Assembly: GCA_900318915.1 (NCBI GenBank)
Contig: ONMI01000001.1
Span: forward strand, 1 to 64,000
DNA: 64,000 nucleotides
DNA from: an uncultured Prevotellaceae bacterium
GTDB lineage: Bacteria; Bacteroidota; Bacteroidia; Bacteroidales; Bacteroidaceae
Reading direction: 5' to 3'
Numbering within the stretch: position 1 is the stretch's first letter; each line of letters opens with the position of its first letter. Shown here piece after piece: positions 41,902-50,125 of the stretch. Under the pieces are notes generated by a model, which was given only the letters and a program-made list of their open reading frames with translations, was not told where the DNA came from and did not search any database. The position numbers were made by a program, and so were the translations under genes.

Positions 41902-43264
41902 TTTCTACCCTTTCTTTATGCTGCCTTTTGAAGTTTCTCATATAGCGTATCATGATTATCCATGTGGTCACGAAGGCCAGGGCGTCGCTGATGGGCAGCG
42001 CCCACCACACACCGTCCACCCCCATCAGGGGCGGCAGTATCACCAGCAGGGGCAGCAGGTATATCATCTGCCGCGAGAGCGAGAGGAAGATGCTTATCTT
42101 CGCCATGCCGATGCTCTGGAAGAAATTGGTGATGACGGCCTGCGAGCCTATCATCGGAAAAAGAATCATGTTGATGCGTATGCCGCGGGCGGCAATGTCG
42201 ATGAGCTGCTCGTCGGTGGTGAAGAGGCGCGCGCAGGCCTTGGGCATCAGCTCGCCCACCAGCCAGCCCACGGTCATGATGCAGGTGGCGGCCACCATCG
42301 AGTAGTTCAGCACGCGCAGCATGCGGTCGTACTGCTCGGCACCGTAGTTGTAGCCGGCTATGGGCTGCATGCCCTGGTTGATGCCCATCACCACCATGAA
42401 GAAGATGAAACCGATGCGGTTGGCTATACCGTAGGCACCCACCGACAGGTCGCCGCCGTGGCGCACCAGGGCGGTGTTGATGAAGATGACCACGATGCAG
42501 GCGCACGCGTTCATCGACAGGGGCGAAACGCCGATGGCCAGAATGTTCTTGATGATGCCCAGGTCGAACTTGAAGATGCCGCGCTTATAGTGGAGCAGCT
42601 CCTTGGGATTGCTGAATATCCATATCTGCCAGCACATGGCGACGGTCTGCGAGAGCACGGTGGCCACTGCAGCACCGCGTATGCCCATGTCGAAGGTGTA
42701 GATGAAGAGGGGGTCGAGCAGGGTGTTCAGCACCACGGTGAAGATGGTGGCATACATGGCGTGGCGGGGTTTCGACGCGGCCCTGAGCAGGGCGTTCATG
42801 CCGAAGTAGAGGTGGGTGAACACGTTGCCCAGCAGAATAATCTGCATGTAGTCGCGGGCATAGGGTATGGTGTTGTCGGTGGCGCCGAAAAAGCGCAGGA
42901 TGGGGTCGAGGAAAATCAGACACAAGGCTCCGAACAAGATGCCTGTGATGATTTTCAGCAATGTCGAGGTGCCGAGTATCTTGAGGGCCTTGCTGTAGTC
43001 TTTCTGTCCCAGCTTCACCGAGAGGTAGGTGCTGGCGCCCACACCGATGCAGGCTCCGATGGCACCGCTCAGGTTCATGAAGGGGAAGGTGATGGCCAGT
43101 CCGGAGATGGCCATCGGTCCCACACCCTGGCCGATGAAGATAGAGTCGACCATGTTGTAGAGTGAGGAGGCCACCATAGCCACAATGGCGGGTGAGGCGT
43201 ATTGCCACAGCAGCTTGCCTACAGGCTCCGTGCCCAGTTGCAGTGTCGCTTTCTTATTGTCCAT
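41876..43264 (-). CDS. MATE-family efflux transporter
   Basis: The 462-aa inner-membrane protein has 12 predicted helices in two related halves (MATE/DinF type): PAIVAMVASSLYNMVDSIFIGQGVG at the N terminus, PFMNLSGAIGACIGVGASTYLS, and GINQGMQPIAGYNYGAEQYDRM in the second half. It exchanges cations for drugs or, in related flippases, lipids. As the first gene of an operon with nucleotide-sugar genes it might export a glycan precursor, but nothing in the sequence proves that. Confidence 0.92.
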   Translation of the reverse strand: MDNKKATLQLGTEPVGKLLWQYASPAIVAMVASSLYNMVDSIFIGQGVGPMAISGLAITFPFMNLSGAIGACIGVGASTYLSVKLGQKDYSKALKILGTSTLLKIITGILFGALCLIFLDPILRFFGATDNTIPYARDYMQIILLGNVFTHLYFGMNALLRAASKPRHAMYATIFTVVLNTLLDPLFIYTFDMGIRGAAVATVLSQTVAMCWQIWIFSNPKELLHYKRGIFKFDLGIIKNILAIGVSPLSMNACACIVVIFINTALVRHGGDLSVGAYGIANRIGFIFFMVVMGINQGMQPIAGYNYGAEQYDRMLRVLNYSMVAATCIMTVGWLVGELMPKACARLFTTDEQLIDIAARGIRINMILFPMIGSQAVITNFFQSIGMAKISIFLSLSRQMIYLLPLLVILPPLMGVDGVWWALPISDALAFVTTWIIMIRYMRNFKRQHKERVENGRQQQAE

Positions 43265-43334
43265 GTCAGTTTATTTACGCTGTGTATAGGGAGCCTCGCC
43301 TCTACCCGGTGGGGGTACAGGTGGTCTCCGTCTG

Positions 43335-43342
43335 CAAAATTA
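43335..43342 (-). promoter_or_regulatory. Candidate -7 element for the MATE/rfbB operon
   Basis: The minus strand reads TAATTTTG (43342-43335), about 70 nt before ATG 43264. The -33 region has CAAA at 43355-43358, too close to count. Confidence 0.5.
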
Positions 43343-43402
43343 CACTTTTTTGCGCAAATAAACTGTTTCTCTCTCGCCTTTTCTCCTATTTATGCCGTGC
43401 CG

Positions 43403-44869
43403 TCAGTGATTTCGGAAGTTCCATTTCGAGTTGTCGCTGTCGAAGTCGTATTCGGCCAGGGTGGGGTTGCTGTCGGAGATGGAGTAGAGCACATAGCGGG
43501 TGTTCAGACCTTCCATGCCGGGTATCGTCTTGGGCATGATGCGGTAGGTGCCGTCGGTGAGCTGCTCTATGCGCCACAGCTGTTCCGGGGCGCCCGTGAA
43601 GGCGGCCACGGTGCTCACCTCGCGGTCGGCGGTGGCGGCGAGGGCGCGGTCGGTGCCCTCGATGGTTATCTTGTAGTAGGGACCGCCCAAATAGCCGCCG
43701 CCCTCGGGCACGGCGCTGATGGTCCACCGCTGGTGCGGACGGAACATGTAGTCGCCGGTGCGCACTCCGATGTCGCCGGTCGGCCAGGTGCCGGCCACTT
43801 CCTCCAGGGTCTGGTTGGCGATGGGCACAACGGGCGTGGCGGGGTCTATGCGCCACCAGGCTTGCCGCTCCTGGGCCATACGCACGAAGTCGACGGCCAA
43901 CTCAAGGGCGTAGCCGCGCCGTTCCGACTCTATCTCGTAGGTGCCTTCCTTGAAACGGTCGCCGGCCACGGGCCATCCGTTCTTCCACAGCAGGGGGCGC
44001 AGTCCCAGCACGCTCCGTCCGCCCTGGTCCAGGTCGGCCTCGTAGTGGCAGCTCATCACCTCCACACCCTTGTCGATGATGGTGCGTCCGAAGTGGCCCG
44101 GACCCACCAGGCGGTCGCCGGCGGCTATCACCATCTTGCCGCCGCCAGCCAGCATGTCGCGGCCCACGTTGTCCAGATAGGGACCGGTCACCCGGCGTGA
44201 GCGGCCCGCCACGATGTTGTAGGTGGAGTTCACACCGTCGCAGCAGGTGCCGTGGGTGCCCAGCAGGTAGTACCATCCGTCGCGGTAGATGAGGTCGGTG
44301 GCCTCGCAGTCGATGGCGATGTCGAGGGCTTCATTGCCTTCCACGCGCCGGCCGGTCTGCGGGTCAAGCTCTATCAGGCGTATGTTGCCGAAATAGGTGC
44401 CGTACGACACCCACAGACGGCCGTCGTTGGGGTCGAGCAGCAGACCGGGGTCTATGGCGTCGTTGTCTTCCTGACCGTCGCTCGAAGCCACCTCTATGGC
44501 CTCGGTGAAGTGGAAGTCGGGCGAGGCGGGGTCCAGGGTCTTGTTCCACATGGTCAGGATGCGGCCGTTGTGGCCGCCGCCCAGTCCGCCTCCGGTGGCG
44601 CCGTATATCACCAAGTAGCGGTCGCCTATCTTCAGTACGTCGGGAGCGGCTCCGCCGCCGGGCCGCTCGGCACCGTTTTTCCAGGTCCATCCGTCGGTGG
44701 AGATGAGTCCTCCGCCGCCTGTGCCGAAGGTGTAGTATTTGCCGTCGCACACGGCTATCGTCGAGGGGTCGTGTATGTAGGGCTGGCCGGTCTGTGCCCC
44801 GGCAGTCAGGGCGGTGAGCAGGGCGGCCGTGCAGGCCATGCTTGTCAGGGTAGTTCTTATCGGGTTCAT
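43403..44869 (-). CDS. GH43-family glycosidase, endo-arabinanase-like
   Basis: The 488-aa exported protein has a signal peptide (about 1-25) and a five-blade propeller of GH43: YIHDPSTIAVCDGKYYTFGTG with the catalytic-base Asp, NDAIDPGLLLDPNDGRLWVSYG with the pKa-modulating Asp, and IDCEATDLIYRDGWYYLLGTHG with the catalytic Glu. It resembles arabinan endo-1,5-alpha-arabinosidases. A beta-rich C-terminal region (about 330-488) may be an extra domain of the lipocalin or RICIN type (QLWRIEQLTDGTYRIMPK). It follows the other GH43 gene by 41 bp. Confidence 0.85.
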   Translation of the reverse strand: MNPIRTTLTSMACTAALLTALTAGAQTGQPYIHDPSTIAVCDGKYYTFGTGGGGLISTDGWTWKNGAERPGGGAAPDVLKIGDRYLVIYGATGGGLGGGHNGRILTMWNKTLDPASPDFHFTEAIEVASSDGQEDNDAIDPGLLLDPNDGRLWVSYGTYFGNIRLIELDPQTGRRVEGNEALDIAIDCEATDLIYRDGWYYLLGTHGTCCDGVNSTYNIVAGRSRRVTGPYLDNVGRDMLAGGGKMVIAAGDRLVGPGHFGRTIIDKGVEVMSCHYEADLDQGGRSVLGLRPLLWKNGWPVAGDRFKEGTYEIESERRGYALELAVDFVRMAQERQAWWRIDPATPVVPIANQTLEEVAGTWPTGDIGVRTGDYMFRPHQRWTISAVPEGGGYLGGPYYKITIEGTDRALAATADREVSTVAAFTGAPEQLWRIEQLTDGTYRIMPKTIPGMEGLNTRYVLYSISDSNPTLAEYDFDSDNSKWNFRNH

Positions 44870-44910
44870 GTTGTCGCGTTTTTGGAGTTTACAGTTTCTT
44901 GAAGCCTGTT

Positions 44911-46830
44911 TTACAAAATCTTGAAGCCTTTCACCGGTTGTCCTTGCTCATCGATGAATCGGAGGCAGAAGTCGCTCATGCCGGGGCCGTTGATGATGGC
45001 GCCGCGCAGCACATTGCGGCCTTTCTTCAGGGTGAGGCGGTGCGAGGTGCCGTCGTCACGCACCATGCGGCGGTCGCCGGAGAGGAGCAGCGCTTCCTCA
45101 CCGTTCACCCACCACATGGAGGCTGAGTTGGAACCGGCGGCCAGGCGCACATTGGGTATCTCCTCCTCGCAGTCTATCACGGTCACGGCCCAGAAGAGCA
45201 CACCGTAGATCTGCTTCTCCAGTCCGGAGGCGAAGCGGAACAGCTTCACGTTGAAGCGCTCGCTGTCCATGGCGTGCCAGGTGAGGGTCTGCTTGCCCAC
45301 CTTCTCCTTCTGCCCGTTCTTGGGCACCTCGGTCATCTGTCCGGGGAAATACTCCCTGCTGAACTCCTGGCGCAGGTAGCTGTCGGTGAAAACGGTGTTG
45401 CTCCGGTTGGGCTTGTCGATGGGCTCCAGCAGCAGCCAGCGGCGTATGAAGCCGTCGGCATCGGGGGCCAGTGGGGTGGGGGTGGAGGTGCGGAAGTACT
45501 GGCTGGCATCGTCAAACTGCAGATAGTCTATCTGCACCGTGGCGCCCGCAGCGGTCACATACAGGTCCTTCACGCCCTGCGGCAGGTGCAGGATGGGACT
45601 CTTCACGTTGGTCCACTCTTTGGCGGACGGTACGGCCACCTTGGCAATCACCGCGCCTTTGGCACCGCCCTCTCTGATTACGACCTGCGCCTTGCCGGCC
45701 GATTTCACCCGCAGGGTGAGGGTGGGGCTGGTCACCTGCTCAAAACTTACCGTGTTGTAGCGCAGCCAGCCGCCTTTGGGCAGCGTGGCCTGCCAGCCCT
45801 TGAAGGTGTGCAGTGTGTCGAGATAGTCGATGGTGGCGCCGCGTCCTATGTCGCTGTAGCGGTCCAGCTGAATGGGCTCACGGGCGTCGCTCACACCGAT
45901 GCCGCGCAGCGTGGGCTTCACCTCCTGTATGGTGCCGTCGGCGTTGAAGAAGATGGAGTCGGCGCGCACCGAGCGGCGCTTGTCCATCTTGGGCGAGTAG
46001 TCGTTGTGGTGGTAGAAGAGATACCACTGTCCGCGGTACTCGGTGATGGAGTGGTGGTTGGTCCAGCAGCCCGTGGCCGACTCGGCCATGATGATGCCCC
46101 TGAAGGTGAAGGGACCCAGCGGACGGTCGGAGGTGGCGTAGGCCAGCGTCTCGGTGCCGTTCTCCTTGCGCACCCAGGGGAAGGTGAGGTAGTAGATGCC
46201 GTTGCGCTTGAAGGCGAAGGGACCTTCCTTGAATCCATCGGGCAGTCCTTCCATCTGCTGCGGGGCGGTGTCGAGCTCCGTCATGTTGGCTTTCAGACGG
46301 GCACCGCGTATGCCCATGCCCGACCAGTAGATGTAGGCTTGGCCGTCGTCGTCGATGAGCACGCAGGGGTCTATGCCCATCACGCCCGGTATGGGCTGCG
46401 GAGCACAGAAGAAGGGGCCCTCGGGCCGCATGGCGGTGGCCACGCCGATGGCGAAACCGCGCTGCGCTCCCTTCGGGGCGGAGGGGAAGTAGAAGTAGTA
46501 GCGGCCGTCTTTCTCCACGCAGTCGGGGGCCCACATCGAGTAGGAGTCGGGCTCCACCCAGGGCACCTCGTTCTGGGTCACTATCACGCCGTGGTCCTGC
46601 CAGTCGGTCAGGTTCTCCGAGGAGTAGACGTGGTAGTCGGCCATGCAGAACCATTCTTTCAGACGGTCCACCGGACTGTGGATGTCGTGCGAGGGATAGA
46701 TATACACTCTGTCGTTGAAGACGCGGGCAGTGGGGTCGGCTGAGAAATGGTCGCGCAGCAGCGGATTCTGTGCGCTAGCAGCCAGCCACCAGACTGTAAG
46801 GGCTAAAAAGAGGGCTCTTTTCATAGACAT
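44911..46830 (-). CDS. GH43-family glycosidase with CBM6-like and extra C-terminal domain
   Basis: The 639-aa exported protein has a signal peptide (about 1-20), a GH43 propeller (about 25-325, HFSADPTARVFNDRVYIYPSHD with the base Asp, MGIDPCVLIDDDGQAYIYWSG, and FKEGPFAFKRNGIYYLTFPW with the acid Glu), a CBM6-like beta-sandwich (about 345-445) and a further region of about 190 aa ending in VLRGAIINGPGMSDFCLRF. The last region looks like a second carbohydrate-binding beta-sandwich (SASMWWVNGEEALLLSGDRRM). Likely acts on arabinoxylan or arabinan side chains. It is transcribed before the other GH43 gene. Confidence 0.85.
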   Translation of the reverse strand: MSMKRALFLALTVWWLAASAQNPLLRDHFSADPTARVFNDRVYIYPSHDIHSPVDRLKEWFCMADYHVYSSENLTDWQDHGVIVTQNEVPWVEPDSYSMWAPDCVEKDGRYYFYFPSAPKGAQRGFAIGVATAMRPEGPFFCAPQPIPGVMGIDPCVLIDDDGQAYIYWSGMGIRGARLKANMTELDTAPQQMEGLPDGFKEGPFAFKRNGIYYLTFPWVRKENGTETLAYATSDRPLGPFTFRGIIMAESATGCWTNHHSITEYRGQWYLFYHHNDYSPKMDKRRSVRADSIFFNADGTIQEVKPTLRGIGVSDAREPIQLDRYSDIGRGATIDYLDTLHTFKGWQATLPKGGWLRYNTVSFEQVTSPTLTLRVKSAGKAQVVIREGGAKGAVIAKVAVPSAKEWTNVKSPILHLPQGVKDLYVTAAGATVQIDYLQFDDASQYFRTSTPTPLAPDADGFIRRWLLLEPIDKPNRSNTVFTDSYLRQEFSREYFPGQMTEVPKNGQKEKVGKQTLTWHAMDSERFNVKLFRFASGLEKQIYGVLFWAVTVIDCEEEIPNVRLAAGSNSASMWWVNGEEALLLSGDRRMVRDDGTSHRLTLKKGRNVLRGAIINGPGMSDFCLRFIDEQGQPVKGFKIL

Positions 46831-46848
46831 TGCTTATTGTTGTTGTCG

Positions 46849-46856
46849 CAAAGATA
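46849..46856 (-). promoter_or_regulatory. Candidate -7 element for the GH43 pair
   Basis: The minus strand reads TATCTTTG (46856-46849), 18 nt before ATG 46830. No hybrid two-component or SusR-type regulator gene is close by. Confidence 0.55.
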
Positions 46857-46992
46857 TATATTATTAGGTGTTTTCCTGCTGTCTTTTGATACAGAAGGCA
46901 TCTCGTTTGTTACATTTTTTCCTTGGCGAAACATAGGGTAAAGCAATTGATACCTTTCGTAAGGTGCGCGGGGCAAAAAATGGGGATTTTAT

Positions 46993-47023
46993 TTTGCATG
47001 GCATTTTGGTTTTACTACCTTTG
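46993..47023 (+). promoter_or_regulatory. Promoter of the DUF6057-like gene
   Basis: TTTG (46993-46996) and TACCTTTG (47016-47023) are separated by 19 bp. The predicted leader before ATG 47048 is about 18 nt. Confidence 0.75.
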
Positions 47024-47047
47024 CATCAAAGATAGGTACAGCCCATT

Positions 47048-48298
47048 ATGTTGGCGCACATCTTGGTTAAAAAAAGTAGCACCCGAAGCATGAAAGCATT
47101 CCGCCTCTTTACCAAGCAGGGGCAGACCGCCGCACTGGTGGCCTTCGGCATCGCTGTGTTCGCTTTCTGGTGCTGGGGCTTCCCCCACTTGCTCATGGCC
47201 CGTGAGCAGTCGCAGCTATTCCTGTGCGACGGTGCCTACTTCCTCGGCCGGTTGGCCGAAGCTGGTGGCCTGGCGCGCTATGTGGCCGAGGGCGTGGTGC
47301 AGTTCTTCTTCCATCCTGCCATAGGGGCGCTGCTCTATGCGCTCATCCTCGTTGCCATGCAGTGGCTTTTCCTTAGGGTTCTGCGCCGCTGTCTGCCCGC
47401 ATGGACAGAGCGGCATCCGGCCGCAGCTTTTCTGTTGGCTTTCCTGCCTCCGCTCGGCTGCTGGGCCCTCGGGGTCCATCCCATGGCCTCTTTTACCTTC
47501 ACCATCGCGGTACTGCTGGTGCTCCTGGTCATGGCCCTGCTGCCCAAGGCCAGAAAGAGCAGGATGGCGGTCGCCTTGCTGCTCACACCGGTGGTCTATT
47601 GGCTCACCGGACCGGCTGCAGTGCTTCTCGCCTTGCCCTGTCTGTGGATGGGGGCGCCGGCCGTGGTCTTGCTGCTGGCCGCTTGTGTCTACGGCAGCAG
47701 TTGGCTCTCGCCTTATCCCTTGCGGCGCCTCGCCGGGGGAATCGACTATTACAGAACGGTTAGACAGACGGGCTCTCTCGAGGATATGCGCTACGACCGG
47801 ATGATACGCCTCCGTCAGTGGAGCGCCATCATCCGTGAGAGCAACAGAAAAATGCCGCAGTCGGAAGCGGCCCGGAATGTGGTGCGGGTGGCGCAGTTCT
47901 TCAAAGGGCAGATAAGTGAACAAGAGCTGCATCAGTGTCTGCTCCACTCGGAGCGCGTCATCAACAGCCAGGCGGCGGCCTTCATGATGAGCGAGGTGTA
48001 TATGCAGTTGGGCATGCCGCAGATGGCGCAGCGGGCAGCCTTCGACGCCATGGAGTCGATACCCAACTACAACAAGAGCGCCCGCACGCTCTATTGCCTC
48101 GTGGAAACCAACCTGGTGACTGGTCATCCCGAGGTGGCAGGCAAATATCTCTCGCTGCTCGAGAAAACCACCTTCTACCGCGCCTGGGCCCGGAAAATGA
48201 GGCAGTATGTCCGCCAACCTGAACTGCTCAGGTCGCATCCTTATTATGGCAGGATGATGACGGTCTATGAACAGACCGACGACACTTTCTTCCTTTGA
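47048..48298 (+). CDS. DUF6057-like multi-pass membrane protein
   Basis: The 416-aa protein starts with about six hydrophobic segments (28-50, 75-105, 122-140, 143-165, 170-190, 195-215) and ends with a soluble helical domain (about 240-416) with TPR-like pairs (SEVYMQLGMPQMAQRAAFDAM, YCLVETNLVTGHPEVAGKYLSLL). This resembles the Bacteroidales DUF6057 group, function unknown. ATG 47048 gives a tail MLAHILVKKSSTRS before a second Met at 47090; either could be the start. It stands alone between its promoter and the AT-rich region. Confidence 0.7.
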   Translation: MLAHILVKKSSTRSMKAFRLFTKQGQTAALVAFGIAVFAFWCWGFPHLLMAREQSQLFLCDGAYFLGRLAEAGGLARYVAEGVVQFFFHPAIGALLYALILVAMQWLFLRVLRRCLPAWTERHPAAAFLLAFLPPLGCWALGVHPMASFTFTIAVLLVLLVMALLPKARKSRMAVALLLTPVVYWLTGPAAVLLALPCLWMGAPAVVLLLAACVYGSSWLSPYPLRRLAGGIDYYRTVRQTGSLEDMRYDRMIRLRQWSAIIRESNRKMPQSEAARNVVRVAQFFKGQISEQELHQCLLHSERVINSQAAAFMMSEVYMQLGMPQMAQRAAFDAMESIPNYNKSARTLYCLVETNLVTGHPEVAGKYLSLLEKTTFYRAWARKMRQYVRQPELLRSHPYYGRMMTVYEQTDDTFFL

Positions 48299-48411
48299 GA
48301 AGAAGGGGTTCCGGATATAAAAAAATCGTACATTTTTGGTACTTTTCTTACCATGTTACAAAATGGAAAATAGTTGTAACATAGAAAGAATAGCGGTTCG
48401 GATAAACACCG

Positions 48412-48626
48412 TATCTTTACCGACGGAATGAGGAAATTAATATTTTATCCTCACCGACGATGCAATTTCGTTCATTCAGTATTACAGATATATGGCTTCA
48501 GGCCTTCATTAGGTAAAGTTTGCATTTAGGTACGTTATTTCGGTATTATTTTAGTTAGTAATTAGGTATACATTTATTTTGGTATTTTTCAAAAAAGAGG
48601 CCTTGTCGTGATGACAAGGCTTTTTT
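48412..48626 (+). ncRNA. Candidate small RNA locus
   Basis: A -7-like element TATCTTTA (48412-48419) lies about 210 nt before a terminator that is 300 bp past the nearest upstream stop codon. Between them is a stem TGAGGA/TCCTCA (around 48429-48453) and the TTAGGTA series. I do not recognise tmRNA, RNase P, SRP or 6S features. An alternative is a long 3' UTR of the DUF6057-like gene. Confidence 0.3.
48600..48626 (+). terminator. Intrinsic terminator with no obvious client gene
   Basis: GCCTTGTC (48600-48607) pairs with GACAAGGC (48613-48620) around GTGAT, followed by six T. It is 302 nt downstream of the DUF6057-like stop codon. Confidence 0.85.
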
Positions 48627-48694
48627 GATGCACCTCAGCATAGAAAATGAACAAATTCATTTTGCTCTGCGCGCGGTTTTCATTATCTTTTCAT

Positions 48695-48702
48695 TATCTT
48701 TG
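48695..48702 (+). promoter_or_regulatory. Candidate -7 element of the subtilisin gene, giving a leaderless mRNA
   Basis: TATCTTTG ends 6 nt before the start codons ATGATG (48709-48714). A near copy, CATTATCTTTT, lies directly upstream. The transcription start would fall at or next to the initiation codon. Confidence 0.55.
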
Positions 48703-48708
48703 CACCCA

Positions 48709-50118
48709 ATGATGAGAAGGCTCTACTTTACAGCACTCCTGCTGGCCCTTTGGTGCACCGCCGCATGGGCGCAAGACGATGAAAGCGCCGGGAAAGTGAA
48801 ATTCCCCGGCGGTAAATGCTGGCTCTACCGCATCACGCTCTCCGACAAGAACGGCACGCCCTACCAGATAGACCATCCCGAGGCTTTCCTCTCACAGAAA
48901 GCCATCGACCGGCGTATACGGCAGGGACTGGCCATCGACTCCACCGACCTGCCGCTGCCGCCTGCCTATCTGGAGCAAATCAGCGCCACAGGGGCCGAGA
49001 TAAAATGCTTGAGCAAGTGGAACCGCACCGTGCTTGTCAGGGTGAAGAACAACAAAATCCTCCATGCCGTGGAACGGCTCCCCTTCGTCGCCGGCACCAT
49101 GAAACTGTGGACCTCGCCCGACTCCGTGAAACCGCCCGTGCGTTCCTTCTTCCACAAAGACTTCTCACCATGGGAAGAAGAAACCGACAATCCTTACGGA
49201 CGGGCCGCCATGCAGATTAACCTCGTCAACGGCGCCTCACTCCATAAGTCGGGTTACCGGGGACGCGGACTCACCATCGCCGTGTTCGACGGCGGATTCA
49301 TGAATGTGGACCGCATTCCCGCCATGCAGAAAATCAATATCCTCGGCACACGCGACTTCGTGGCCTTCCCCTCCAAAGATATCTTCCAGGAAATAGACCA
49401 CGGCACCAAGGTGCTGAGCACCATGGCGGTCGATGAGCCGGGCATGTTCGTGGGAACCGCTCCCGAGGCGGCCTTCTACCTGTGCCGCACCGAAGATGCC
49501 AATACGGAGTCGAGAGCAGAGGAGGACTACTGGGCCGCCGCCGCTGAATTTGCCGACTCGGCCGGCGTCGACATCATCAACAGCTCGCTCGGCTACCACG
49601 ACTTCAACGACCCCGCCACCAATTATACCTACGACGACCTCGACGGCAAGACGTCGCTCGTCTCACGCACGGCCTCGCGTCTGGCTGGCAAGGGCATGCT
49701 GCTGGTGAACAGCGCGGGCAACGACGGCATGGGCACCTGGAAACTCATCGGCGTGCCGGCCGATGCCGATGATATCCTCACCGTGGGGGCGGTGAACGGA
49801 CAGAAGCAGAATGCAGCCTTCTCCTCGCTCGGACCCTCCTTCGACGGTAGGGTAAAACCCGATGTCATGGGACTGGGCAGTCCGGCGGCCGTGGTCACCG
49901 GACGGGGCACCATCATCAATGATATGGGCACCTCGTTCGCCTCGCCTGTCATGGCGGGCATGGTGGCCTGTCTTTGGCAGGCGCTCAGCGACAAGACGGC
50001 CCTGCAGATTATACAAATCGTCAGGAGGAGCGGAAACCGTTTCGACCGGCCGAACAACGTGTTCGGATATGGCATCCCCGATTTTGAAAAAGCCCTGCAG
50101 ATGGGCCGAAAAGACTAA
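48709..50118 (+). CDS. Exported S8-family (subtilisin-like) serine peptidase
   Basis: ATG 48709 gives 469 aa (the second ATG, 48712, one fewer); the in-frame ATG at 48625 lies upstream of the promoter and cannot be used. A signal peptide (MMRRLYFTALLLALWCTAAWA) precedes a prodomain-like region (about 25-165) and the catalytic domain with the Asp (GLTIAVFDGGF), His (IDHGTKVLSTMA) and Ser (MGTSFASPVMAGMVACLW) of the subtilisin triad, plus LLVNSAGNDG with the oxyanion Asn. No T9SS tail is seen; it ends soon after the peptidase domain. xseA starts 7 nt after it. Confidence 0.93.
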   Translation: MMRRLYFTALLLALWCTAAWAQDDESAGKVKFPGGKCWLYRITLSDKNGTPYQIDHPEAFLSQKAIDRRIRQGLAIDSTDLPLPPAYLEQISATGAEIKCLSKWNRTVLVRVKNNKILHAVERLPFVAGTMKLWTSPDSVKPPVRSFFHKDFSPWEEETDNPYGRAAMQINLVNGASLHKSGYRGRGLTIAVFDGGFMNVDRIPAMQKINILGTRDFVAFPSKDIFQEIDHGTKVLSTMAVDEPGMFVGTAPEAAFYLCRTEDANTESRAEEDYWAAAAEFADSAGVDIINSSLGYHDFNDPATNYTYDDLDGKTSLVSRTASRLAGKGMLLVNSAGNDGMGTWKLIGVPADADDILTVGAVNGQKQNAAFSSLGPSFDGRVKPDVMGLGSPAAVVTGRGTIINDMGTSFASPVMAGMVACLWQALSDKTALQIIQIVRRSGNRFDRPNNVFGYGIPDFEKALQMGRKD

Positions 50119-50125
50119 CTTGCCT

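Larger units (their letters stand above)
48299..48708. other. AT-rich intergenic region with repeats and orphan terminator
   Basis: This 410-bp gap is far more AT-rich than its surroundings. It contains a 9-bp perfect inverted repeat (48353-48361 and 48374-48382, ATGTTACAA / TTGTAACAT), a series of TTAGGTA motifs (48509, 48526, 48562) with related GGTA motifs (48541, 48580) on the same strand, an intrinsic terminator (48600-48626), and the promoter of the next gene. No ORF of note. Confidence 0.7.

Noticed and set aside
45274..46743. A 489-codon plus-strand frame opposite the GH43 gene
   Set aside because: Composition is Gly/Val/His-rich low complexity; the minus strand encodes a well-defined GH43 enzyme with signal peptide.
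43403..46830. The two GH43 genes as a full polysaccharide utilisation locus
   Set aside because: No SusC/SusD pair or PUL-type regulator is found next to them in this window, so only two glycosidases are claimed.
48625..48708. In-frame 28-residue N-terminal extension of the subtilisin
   Set aside because: It includes the terminator edge and the -7 promoter element, and it would bury the signal peptide.
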